Shown one piece after another: positions 33,794 to 41,321 of a stretch of 64,000 bases of DNA; position 1 is the stretch's first letter; every line of letters starts with the position of its first letter. The position numbers and the translations under genes are program-made. The notes beneath the pieces are model-generated. The model did no database searches. It had not been told where the DNA came from and was given only the letters and a program-made list of their open reading frames with translations. Source of the stretch: Pseudomonas sp. GM79 (GTDB lineage Bacteria > Pseudomonadota > Gammaproteobacteria > Pseudomonadales > Pseudomonadaceae); NCBI RefSeq assembly GCF_000282495.1, contig NZ_AKJE01000059.1:31769-95768 (forward strand), read 5' to 3'.

Positions 33794-34558
33794 TTACTTG
33801 AGGTTGCCGCTGAGGAACTGCTTCAACCGCTCACTCTTCGGATTACCCAGTACATCCTCCGGCGCACCTTCTTCTTCCACCAGCCCCTGGTGCAGGAACA
33901 GCACCTGGCTCGATACCTTGCGGGCGAAGCTCATTTCGTGGGTGACCATGATCATGGTCCGGCCTTCTTCGGCCAGGCCCTGGATCACCTTGAGCACTTC
34001 GCCCACCAGTTCCGGGTCGAGCGCCGAGGTCGGTTCGTCGAACAGCATGACTTCCGGTTCCATGGCCAGTGCGCGGGCAATGGCTACCCGTTGTTGCTGG
34101 CCGCCCGACAGGAACGCCGGGTACTGATCCGCTACCCGCGCCGCCAGGCCAACCTTGTCGAGGTAACGTCGGGCACGGTCTTCGGCCTCTTGCTTACTGC
34201 AACCCAGGACCCGGCGCGGGGCCATGGTGATGTTTTCCAGCACCGTCATGTGGCTCCACAGGTTGAAGTGCTGGAACACCATGGCCAGGCGGGTGCGAAT
34301 CCGCTGCAGTTCATCTGCATCGGCCACGCGCATGCCGTGACGGTCGTGGATCATGCGGATCGTTTGGCCGTCCAGGCTCATGGCGCCGTCGTTGGGTTGC
34401 TCGAGAAAGTTGATGCAGCGCAAAAAGGTGCTTTTGCCTGAGCCGCTGGCGCCGATCAGGCTGATGACGTCGCCGGTTTTGGCCTTGAGCGAAACGCCTT
34501 TGAGCACCTGATGATCGCCATAGCTTTTATGCAGGCCTTCAATGGTCAATTTGTACAT
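33794..34558 (-). CDS. aotP: Basic amino acid ABC transporter ATPase, AotP/HisP type
   Basis: 254 aa. Walker A 'GASGSGKST', 'LSGGQQQRVAIARAL' signature, Walker B 'VMLFDEP', and H-loop 'MIMVTHE' are intact. HisP/GlnQ family; the insertion 'MIHDRHGMRVADADELQRIRTRLAMVF' marks the basic amino acid subgroup. It couples ATP to uptake with the permeases at 35703 and 36410. Last gene of the operon on the minus strand. In P. aeruginosa, argR follows aotP; here a REPIN and an unrelated gene follow. Confidence 0.85.
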   Translation of the reverse strand: MYKLTIEGLHKSYGDHQVLKGVSLKAKTGDVISLIGASGSGKSTFLRCINFLEQPNDGAMSLDGQTIRMIHDRHGMRVADADELQRIRTRLAMVFQHFNLWSHMTVLENITMAPRRVLGCSKQEAEDRARRYLDKVGLAARVADQYPAFLSGGQQQRVAIARALAMEPEVMLFDEPTSALDPELVGEVLKVIQGLAEEGRTMIMVTHEMSFARKVSSQVLFLHQGLVEEEGAPEDVLGNPKSERLKQFLSGNLK

Positions 34559-34571
34559 GGGGCATGCATCC

Positions 34572-35690
34572 TCAAGGCGAAAGTAGGTAGCCGCTGCGAT
34601 AGGCTTCGGTGCCCGCGACGTGGGCGATTACCATGCCGGCAGTGGCCATGCGCCGCAGCGAACGGGCGTACATCAGGCCGGCGGCGGTGCAATGAACAGG
34701 GGTGACGCGATCATTGATCGGGTCGATGACTTCGGCGATCAGTTGCCCGGCCTCCAGGTATTCCCCGGGCAGGGCCGTGAACACCAGCAGCCCGCCCACC
34801 GGTGTAGCCACCGGTTCAACGCCGGCCAGCGGTGTGGCCGGGTAGGGCAGTTCCGGTAATGGCGCCGGCTCACCGGCAATCGCGCCGAAATGAATCAGAT
34901 AATCGATCAGCGCCTGGCTGTCGAGGCTGGCCAGCGGGTGATTGACGTCACCCTGGCCGCGTAATTCGACAGTGACTGAAAAACTGCCCAGCGGAATCTC
35001 GAACTGCTCGCCGAAGCGCTCTTTCAACTGCCACCAGAGCAGGGTGAAGCATTCATCGAACGATTGGCCACCCGAATCGGTAGCCAGCAGACTGGCTTCA
35101 GAGCCGATGTAGCGCGCCAGTGGCTCGACCTGCGGCCAGGCCTCGGGCGTGGTGTAAAGGTGCGCCACGGCTTCGAAATCGCAATGCAGGTCCAGCACCA
35201 TGTCCGCATCGCAGGCCAGCCGTTGCAGGGTCAGGCGCTGGGATTGCAGTTGAGTGCCTGCGGTCTGCCGCGCCAACGCCTTGCGCAGGCTGTCGCGGAT
35301 CAATTCGAGGTTACGTTGCGGATCGTCGCCGAGCAGGCCTTCGATCTCGTTGCCGACTTCTTCACTCAAGTCGACGAACCAGCGATTGAAGTTCTGCCCG
35401 CTTTCCAGCTCATAGCGGCCCAATGGAACGTCCATCAACACTTGTTCCAGGCCGACCGGGTTGGCCACGGGCACCAGCACGATTTCGCTGCGCAGCCGGC
35501 CGGCGGCTTCCAGATCCGCCAGACGCTGCTTGAGGTGCCAGGCCACCAACATGCCGGGCAATTCATCGGCATGCAGGGAGGACTGAATGTAAATCTTGCC
35601 TTTGGCCGACGACGGGCCGAAGTGGAAACTGTGAATCTGTCGCACGGTCCCCGGCAGCGGGGCCAGCAGGTCATGAATCTGGTGGCGCAT
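34572..35690 (-). CDS. aotO: Succinylglutamate desuccinylase/aspartoacylase-like protein, AotO type
   Basis: 372 aa, M14-like zinc hydrolase. Zinc ligands H-x-D-E in 'SSLHADELPGML' (about 38-49) and a later His in 'MVLDLHCDFEAVAH' (about 178-191). The C-terminal beta region has 'PVHCTAAGLMYARSLRRMA'. It lies between permease and ATPase genes, as aotO does in the P. aeruginosa arginine/ornithine uptake operon. Substrate unknown; perhaps an acyl-amino-acid hydrolase feeding arginine catabolism. Confidence 0.8.
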   Translation of the reverse strand: MRHQIHDLLAPLPGTVRQIHSFHFGPSSAKGKIYIQSSLHADELPGMLVAWHLKQRLADLEAAGRLRSEIVLVPVANPVGLEQVLMDVPLGRYELESGQNFNRWFVDLSEEVGNEIEGLLGDDPQRNLELIRDSLRKALARQTAGTQLQSQRLTLQRLACDADMVLDLHCDFEAVAHLYTTPEAWPQVEPLARYIGSEASLLATDSGGQSFDECFTLLWWQLKERFGEQFEIPLGSFSVTVELRGQGDVNHPLASLDSQALIDYLIHFGAIAGEPAPLPELPYPATPLAGVEPVATPVGGLLVFTALPGEYLEAGQLIAEVIDPINDRVTPVHCTAAGLMYARSLRRMATAGMVIAHVAGTEAYRSGYLLSP

Positions 35691-35702
35691 GTACGAGTTG
35701 TC

Positions 35703-36413
35703 CTAGTGAGTCGGCCCGAGGAAGGCCAGCCATCGGCGTTCGGCGAGACGGAACAGGCCGACCAGCGCAAAGGTAACGGTCAGGTAGATCAGCGCGGCGA
35801 TGCCGAACGACTGGAATGTCAGGAAGGTCGCAGAGTTCGCATCGCGAGCGACTTTCAATACATCCGGGATGGTCGCGGTGAACGCCACGGTGGTCGAGTG
35901 CAGCATCAGAATCACTTCGTTGCTGTAATAAGGCAACGAGCGACGCAGGGCTGACGGCATGATCACGTAGGCGTAGAGCTTCCAGCCTGACAGACCGTAG
36001 GCCTTGGCCGCTTCGATTTCTCCGTGAGGCAGGCTGCGAATCGCCCCGGCGAAGATCTCCGTGGTGTAGGCGCAGGTGTTCAGGGCGAAGGCCAGGATCG
36101 TGCAGTTCATCGCATCGCGAAAGAACGCATCGAGGACCGGCTGGGCGCGCACAGCCGCCAGGCTGTAGATACCGGTGTAGCAAATCAGCAGCTGGATATA
36201 CAGCGGCGTACCCCGGAACAGGTAGACGTAAAACTGCACTGGCCAGCGGATGTAGATCTTGGACGAAACCCTGGCGATGGACAGCGGGATCGACGCCAGA
36301 AAGCCGATGAAGATCGAAGCGCTGAGCAGCCACATGGTCATGGCCAGGCCGGTGATGTTGTAACCGTCGGTATAAAGGAAGGGTTTCCAGTATTCCTGCA
36401 AGAGTTCGATCAT
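35703..36413 (-). CDS. aotM: Basic amino acid ABC transporter permease, AotM/HisM type
   Basis: 236 aa, five predicted membrane segments ('LAMTMWLLSASIFIGFLASIPLSIARV…'), with the permease loop 'EIEAAKAYGLSGWKLYAYVIMPSALRRSLPYYSNEVILMLHST' (EAA motif). Start overlaps the aotQ stop by four bases (ATGA), so the two permeases are coupled. Confidence 0.85.
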   Translation of the reverse strand: MIELLQEYWKPFLYTDGYNITGLAMTMWLLSASIFIGFLASIPLSIARVSSKIYIRWPVQFYVYLFRGTPLYIQLLICYTGIYSLAAVRAQPVLDAFFRDAMNCTILAFALNTCAYTTEIFAGAIRSLPHGEIEAAKAYGLSGWKLYAYVIMPSALRRSLPYYSNEVILMLHSTTVAFTATIPDVLKVARDANSATFLTFQSFGIAALIYLTVTFALVGLFRLAERRWLAFLGPTH

Positions 36414-37138
36414 CGTACGGCCTCCCGGGAGCCGGCGGCGTAGCGGCGTTCGAGCCAGCGCAGGACGACGTTGGAGGCGCTGGTGATCACCAGGTAAATC
36501 AGCGCAGCCAGCACCAGGAAATAGAACAGTTGATAGGTGCTTTTACCGGCGTCCTGCGCGGCCTTGACCAAGTCGGCCAGGCCGATGATCGAGACCAGCG
36601 CGGTGGCCTTGAGCATCACCATCCAGTTGTTGCCGATACCCGGCAGGGCGAAGCGCATCATTTGTGGGAACACCACGAAACGAAAACGCTGGCCGCGTTT
36701 GAGACCGTAGGCGGTGGCGGCTTCGACCTGGCCCCGTGGCACGGCGAGGATCGCCCCGCGAAACGTTTCGGTGAAGTACGCACCATAAATGAAGCCCAGG
36801 GTGATGACCCCGGCGCTGAACGGGTTGATCTCGATGTATTCCCATTCCATGAAGTCGGTAAACGAGGTCAGCCAGGTTTGCAGGCTGTAGAAGATCAGCA
36901 GCATCAGCACCAGGTCGGGCACCCCACGAATCAGCGTGGTGTAGAGCTGGGCCGGTACTCGCACCAGTTTGACTTTTGACAGCTTGGCACTGGCGCCCAG
37001 CAAGCCGAGCAAAACGGCCACCAACAGCGACAACACCGATAATTTGATGGTCATCCAGGTGCCTTCCATCAGCAACGGACCGAAGCCCTGGAGGCTGAAG
37101 GCTGAGAGCCCCAGGTTTTGTAATAGGTTTTCGAACAT
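36410..37138 (-). CDS. aotQ: Basic amino acid ABC transporter permease, AotQ/HisQ type
   Basis: 242 aa, five membrane segments. EAA motif 'QVEAATAYGLKRGQRFRFVVFPQMMRFALPGIGNNWMVMLK'. Pairs with the permease at 35703. A stem-loop with T run lies between it and the binding-protein gene. Confidence 0.85.
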   Translation of the reverse strand: MFENLLQNLGLSAFSLQGFGPLLMEGTWMTIKLSVLSLLVAVLLGLLGASAKLSKVKLVRVPAQLYTTLIRGVPDLVLMLLIFYSLQTWLTSFTDFMEWEYIEINPFSAGVITLGFIYGAYFTETFRGAILAVPRGQVEAATAYGLKRGQRFRFVVFPQMMRFALPGIGNNWMVMLKATALVSIIGLADLVKAAQDAGKSTYQLFYFLVLAALIYLVITSASNVVLRWLERRYAAGSREAVR

Positions 37139-37160
37139 AAATCAGCAACCTGATCGGGTG

Positions 37161-37189
37161 AAAAAAGCGCCCATCGCGAGATGGGCGCC
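37161..37189 (-). terminator. Stem-loop (attenuating) between aotJ and aotQ
   Basis: Minus strand: GGCGCCCATC-TCGC-GATGGGCGC then six T. It probably limits read-through, so the binding protein is made in excess over the permeases, as is common in such operons. Confidence 0.75.
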
Positions 37190-37194
37190 AGGCA

Positions 37195-37977
37195 TTATTT
37201 GCCGCTGTACAGATTCAGATCGCCAAAGTGTTTCTTCTGAATGGTGGCGTAGGTGCCATCGTCGTGTAACGCTTTGATACCTTTATCCAAAAGTGCCTTG
37301 AGCTCTTTGTTACCTTTCGAGATACCGATCGCTGTTTTGGAAGGCAGCAATTCGCTGTCGACTGGCTTGCTGACTTCGTAATCGGCGCCTTTTGGCGACT
37401 TCAAGAAGCCCAGTTCGGCTTGCAGCATGTCCTGAATCGCAGCGTCGAGACGGCCGGAAGTCAGATCGGAATACACCTGATCCTGATTCTGATAGGCCTG
37501 GGTTTTTACGCCAGCCTTGTCCAGCACCGCTTTGGCGTACGCTTCCTGGATGGTGCCTTGCTCGTAGCCGACGGTTTTGCCTTTCAGCGAAGCGGGGTTT
37601 TCGGTCAGGCCGGAACCCTTCTTGAACACATATGCAGTCGGGCCGGAGAACAGTTCGCTGGAGAAGTCGATGACTTTTTCGCGGGCCGGGGTGACGGTCA
37701 TCGAAGAGATCACACCGTCGAATTTATTGGCTTTCAAGCCCGGAATCATGCCGTCGAAATCGCTTTCGACCCATTTGCACTTGACCTTCAGCTCGGCGCA
37801 AATTGCATTGCCCAGGTCGATGTCGAAGCCTACCAGGCTACCGTCGGCTGCTTTGGACTCGAACGGCGCGTAAGAAGGGTCAACGCCAAAACGCAATTCT
37901 TTGTATTCCTTGGCCAGCGCGGAGCCGGCAGCCATGCACAACGCCAGTGCAGAAAGGGTCAGCAATGCTTTTTTCAT
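37195..37977 (-). CDS. aotJ: Periplasmic basic amino acid binding protein, AotJ/ArgT type
   Basis: 260 aa. Signal peptide 'MKKALLTLSALALCMAAGSALA', then the SBP family 3 fold: 'KELRFGVDPSYAPFESKAADGSLVGFDIDLGNAICAEL' (binding-site signature), 'CKWVESDFDGMIPGLKANKFDGVISSMTVTPAREKVIDFS', and 'KKHFGDLNLYSGK' at the end. First gene of the operon; promoter should lie in 37978-38150. The sequence does not tell arginine, ornithine, histidine or lysine apart. Confidence 0.9.
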   Translation of the reverse strand: MKKALLTLSALALCMAAGSALAKEYKELRFGVDPSYAPFESKAADGSLVGFDIDLGNAICAELKVKCKWVESDFDGMIPGLKANKFDGVISSMTVTPAREKVIDFSSELFSGPTAYVFKKGSGLTENPASLKGKTVGYEQGTIQEAYAKAVLDKAGVKTQAYQNQDQVYSDLTSGRLDAAIQDMLQAELGFLKSPKGADYEVSKPVDSELLPSKTAIGISKGNKELKALLDKGIKALHDDGTYATIQKKHFGDLNLYSGK

Positions 37978-38214
37978 TATTCAATCCCTAAGAACCAATA
38001 TGAGCGCTTGTGGCGCAGAAGTACTGTTACTGAAAAGCGTAAGACCTATTAAAAGTAGCAATTTCCGAACCAGAGTCCCGAACAAGCGTTTAAAAGGTAA
38101 TACAAGAAGTGGCAAAGCGCGATTTATGCACGAAAACGGGCATCGCCAGATCCCTGCGCCAGGGTGGTGCGCAGTATGGTGAGCCCACCGCCAGATCAGC
38201 TAAGCCACAATCCA
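37978..38214. other. Leader and promoter region of the aot operon
   Basis: 237 bases, A/T-rich in parts (e.g. 38035-38110), between the aotJ start and the REPIN. It should hold the promoter, perhaps with ArgR or similar control. No ArgR-type site can be fixed by eye. No coding frame is convincing. Confidence 0.4.
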
Positions 38215-38304
38215 TGTGGGAGCGGGCTTGCTCGCGAAGAGGGAGTGTCAGTCAACATTAATGTTGCCGGACACACTGCCTTCGCGAGCAAGCCCGCTCC
38301 CACA
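38215..38304. repeat. REPIN
   Basis: Two inverted GCGGGCTTGCTCGCGA-type units with a centre similar to those at 18155 and 19825 but not identical. Lies between the ligase stop and the aot leader. Confidence 0.95.
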
Positions 38305-38351
38305 GGTTCTGCAACTTTACTGACCTGCATTGGTGCAACACAGAAATCAGG

Positions 38352-40040
38352 TCAGGCGAGCAAATCCTGCAACGTCGCCAAGTTGTCAGCTTCCTCCACC
38401 GATTTGTCCTGCCGCCAACGCAGCATTCTCGGAAACCGCACCGCAATCCCGCTCTTATGCCGCTTCGACAGGGCAATACCCTCGAATCCCAGCTCAAACA
38501 CCAAAGTCGGTTTCACACTGCTCACCGGTCCGAATTTTTCCACCGTGGTCTTGCGTACGATGCTGTCGACCTGACGCATTTCTTCGTCAGTCAACCCGGA
38601 GTAAGCCTTGGCGAAAGGCACCAGCGTTCGCTCGCGGGCAGAAGGAGGACCGTCCCACACCGCGAACGTGTAATCAGTGTAGAGGCTGGCCCGGCGGCCA
38701 TGGCCCTGCTGGGCATAGATCAGCACCGCATCAACGCTGAACGGGTCGACTTTCCATTTCCACCACACGCCCATGTCCTTGGTCCGCCCGACGCCATACA
38801 GCGCATCACGGGCCTTGAGCATCATGCCTTCGACGCCCAATTTGCGGGAGGCTTCCCGTTGGCGGGCGAGGTCGAACCAGTTTTCGCCGGTCAGTACGGG
38901 CGAGCTCAGTAACACCGGGTTTGCGCAGGCTTTGATGAGTTGTTCCAGTTGAACACGGCGCGTGGCTTGGGTCTGGTTACGCCAATCCTCACCCTGCCAT
39001 TCCAGCAGGTCATAGGCCAGGATCACCACGGGCACCTCATCGAGGATTTTTTTGCTCAGCGTTCTACGGCTGATCCGCTGTTGCAACAGAGCGAAGGGTT
39101 GCACGGCGGGTGACGACGTCGACTTCGGGTCGAAGGCGTCCTCGGTGCCTGGTCGTGCAGCTTTCCAGGCGACGATTTCACCGTCGATCACCGTGCCGTC
39201 GGGTAAGTCATGAACCAGGCTGTCCAGTTCGGGGAAGCGCTCGCTTACCAGCTCTTCACCACGCGACCAGATCCACAAGCGCCCATCGCGCTTGACCACT
39301 TGAGCGCGGATGCCGTCCCACTTCCATTCCACTTGCCACTGATTGACGGGGCCGAGCAGGGCGTCGAACTGCTCGATCGGGTGCGACAACGCATGAGCGA
39401 GGAAAAACGGGTAGGGCTGACCCCCCCGTTGGGCATGCTCATTGGGTGATTCGGGGGCGACCAGCTTCAGGTAACTGGCGGCGCTTGGGCGGTTGGACAG
39501 ATCGGTGTAACCCACCAGCCGCTGGGCCACGCGTTTGCTGTCGACCCCGCCCATCGCCGCCAAGGCGCGGGTAACCAGCAATTTGGAGACCCCGACACGG
39601 AAACTGCCGGTGATCAGTTTGATGCACAGCATCAGACCCTGGCGATCCAGTTGCGCCCACAAGGCGGGCAAGCATTCGGCGAGGGTCAGCGGGGGCGCGT
39701 TACGCAGCGGCAGCAGTTTGTCTTCAATCCACACCGCCAGCCCATCGGTAGAGGTGTGGGGCTTTTCGGGCAGCACCAGCGAGATGGTTTCCGCCAGATC
39801 ACCTACGGCCTGATAACTTTCTTCGAACAGCCAGGGCGAGAGTCCGGAAAACGCTGTGGCCATTTCCCGCAGCATTCGTACCGGTACCAATTGTCGAGGG
39901 CGCCCACCGGACAGAAAGTACACCGCCCAAGCGGCATCTTCGGGTGCGGCCTGGGCGAAATAGCTCTGCATCGCCGCCAGTTTGGCGTTGCTCGAGGTGG
40001 TGGCGTCGAGTTCGGCATACAAGTCGGCGAAGGCTTTCAT
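38352..40040 (-). CDS. ATP-dependent DNA ligase of the Lhr-associated cluster
   Basis: 562 aa. N-terminal helical domain about 1-200, adenylation domain with the nucleotidyl Lys in 'VEWKWDGIRAQVVKRDG' (K-x-D-G motif), 'VIDGEIVAW' (motif III), 'LAYDLLEW', 'EGMMLKARDALYG' (motif IV) and 'WWKWKVDPFSVDAVLIYAQ' (motif V), and an OB domain. It overlaps the exonuclease stop by four bases (ATGA). In P. putida this ligase sits with an MBL exonuclease, an Lhr-core helicase and a phosphoesterase as a repair cluster; only ligase and exonuclease are here. Confidence 0.9.
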   Translation of the reverse strand: MKAFADLYAELDATTSSNAKLAAMQSYFAQAAPEDAAWAVYFLSGGRPRQLVPVRMLREMATAFSGLSPWLFEESYQAVGDLAETISLVLPEKPHTSTDGLAVWIEDKLLPLRNAPPLTLAECLPALWAQLDRQGLMLCIKLITGSFRVGVSKLLVTRALAAMGGVDSKRVAQRLVGYTDLSNRPSAASYLKLVAPESPNEHAQRGGQPYPFFLAHALSHPIEQFDALLGPVNQWQVEWKWDGIRAQVVKRDGRLWIWSRGEELVSERFPELDSLVHDLPDGTVIDGEIVAWKAARPGTEDAFDPKSTSSPAVQPFALLQQRISRRTLSKKILDEVPVVILAYDLLEWQGEDWRNQTQATRRVQLEQLIKACANPVLLSSPVLTGENWFDLARQREASRKLGVEGMMLKARDALYGVGRTKDMGVWWKWKVDPFSVDAVLIYAQQGHGRRASLYTDYTFAVWDGPPSARERTLVPFAKAYSGLTDEEMRQVDSIVRKTTVEKFGPVSSVKPTLVFELGFEGIALSKRHKSGIAVRFPRMLRWRQDKSVEEADNLATLQDLLA

Positions 40041-41068
40041 GCCAGCACCTCGGCGCTCTCGGGTTCTAGGACTGTGGTTTCTTCATCATCGCCATATTCG
40101 GTGCTGAAACTCATGGCATCGAGGCCTTGTTCGCGCAGATAGCGCACCAATACCCCGATCGAACCATGGGTGACGATCACGCGCTCGGCTCCGGTTTGTT
40201 CGATGGCCCAAAGCAGGCCGGGCCAGTCGGCGTGATCCGATAGCACAAAACCTCGGTCCACACTGCGCCGGCGCCGTGTACCGCGCAAGCGCATCCAACC
40301 GCTGGCGAAGCCATCGCTGTAATCACCGAAACGCCGTACCCAAGGGCTGGCACCCGCCGAAGGAGGTGCGAGGACCAAGGCCTTGCGCATCATCGGGTCA
40401 TGCTTTTTAACGTCGCCGGCATAGATCGTTGGCGGTAGATAAATGCCACTCTCGCGATAAATCCGATTGATGGGTTCAACCGCGCCATGTACCAGAATGG
40501 GGCCGAGGCTGGCATCGATGCCGTGGAGAATCCGTTGAGCCTTGCCGAAGGCATAGCAGAACAGCACGCTGGTCTTGTCGGCCGCCGCATTGGCCCGCCA
40601 CCACTGATTGATCTCGGCAAAGATCTGCGTCTGGGGTTGCCAGCGGTAAATCGGCAAGCCGAACGTCGATTCGGTGATGAACGTATGGCAACGCACCGGT
40701 TCGAATGGCGCACAGGTGCCATCGGGCTCGGTCTTGTAATCCCCCGAGGCGACCCAGACTTCCCCGCCATATTCCAGACGTACCTGGGCGGAGCCGAGTA
40801 CGTGGCCCGCGGGGTGAAAACTCAGTTTTACACCGCGGTGCAGCAATGGCTCGCCATAAGGCAGGGTTTGCAGGTTGATGTCCTGGCCCAGACGCGCACG
40901 CAGGATGGCTGCCCCCGGTGCCGCTGCCAGATAATGTTGATTGCCACGGCGAGCATGGTCGCTGTGGGCGTGGGTGATGACCGAGCGTTCGACCGGCTGC
41001 CATGGGTCGATATAGAAATCACCGGGCGGGCAGTACAAACCTTCAGGACGAGCGATAACAAGGTCCAT
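40037..41068 (-). CDS. MBL-fold exonuclease of the ligase cluster
   Basis: 343 aa. Metallo-beta-lactamase signature 'HAHSDHA' (about 31-37), beta-CASP-type features 'STFGLPIYRW', 'SDHADWPGLLWAI' and 'VIVTHGS'. It belongs to the 3' exonuclease family that forms a pair with the ATP-dependent ligase. The ATG at 41068 (MDLVIARPE) is preferred; a TTG four codons upstream exists. Ligase start overlaps its stop, so both are translated together. Confidence 0.88.
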   Translation of the reverse strand: MDLVIARPEGLYCPPGDFYIDPWQPVERSVITHAHSDHARRGNQHYLAAAPGAAILRARLGQDINLQTLPYGEPLLHRGVKLSFHPAGHVLGSAQVRLEYGGEVWVASGDYKTEPDGTCAPFEPVRCHTFITESTFGLPIYRWQPQTQIFAEINQWWRANAAADKTSVLFCYAFGKAQRILHGIDASLGPILVHGAVEPINRIYRESGIYLPPTIYAGDVKKHDPMMRKALVLAPPSAGASPWVRRFGDYSDGFASGWMRLRGTRRRRSVDRGFVLSDHADWPGLLWAIEQTGAERVIVTHGSIGVLVRYLREQGLDAMSFSTEYGDDEETTVLEPESAEVLA

Positions 41069-41165
41069 GTTGTTACCCAAATGGAGAGGCCTGTTAGCTA
41101 GGAGGTTTGCGCGAGACGAGAAGTTCTATTTATTTTCAAAGAAGGTTGGAGGCGTTAATCAGGCC

Positions 41166-41316
41166 GCTTTCGCGAGCAAGCCCGCTCCCACATTCAATCG
41201 AGTTCTGCCAGAAAGAATGCGATCAAATGTGGGAGCGGGCTTGCTCGCGAAGACGGCGGCACATTCAACATCAATGGGACCGGCAGCATGCTTTCGCGAG
41301 CCGGTCCGGTCCCACT
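41166..41316. repeat. Cluster of three REP units, one degenerate
   Basis: Inverted unit 41166-41192, direct unit 41228-41254, and an inverted unit 41291-41316 in which GAGCAAGCCCGC is replaced by GAGCCGGTCCGG, next to the quiP stop. Confidence 0.85.
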
Positions 41317-41321
41317 CGAGG

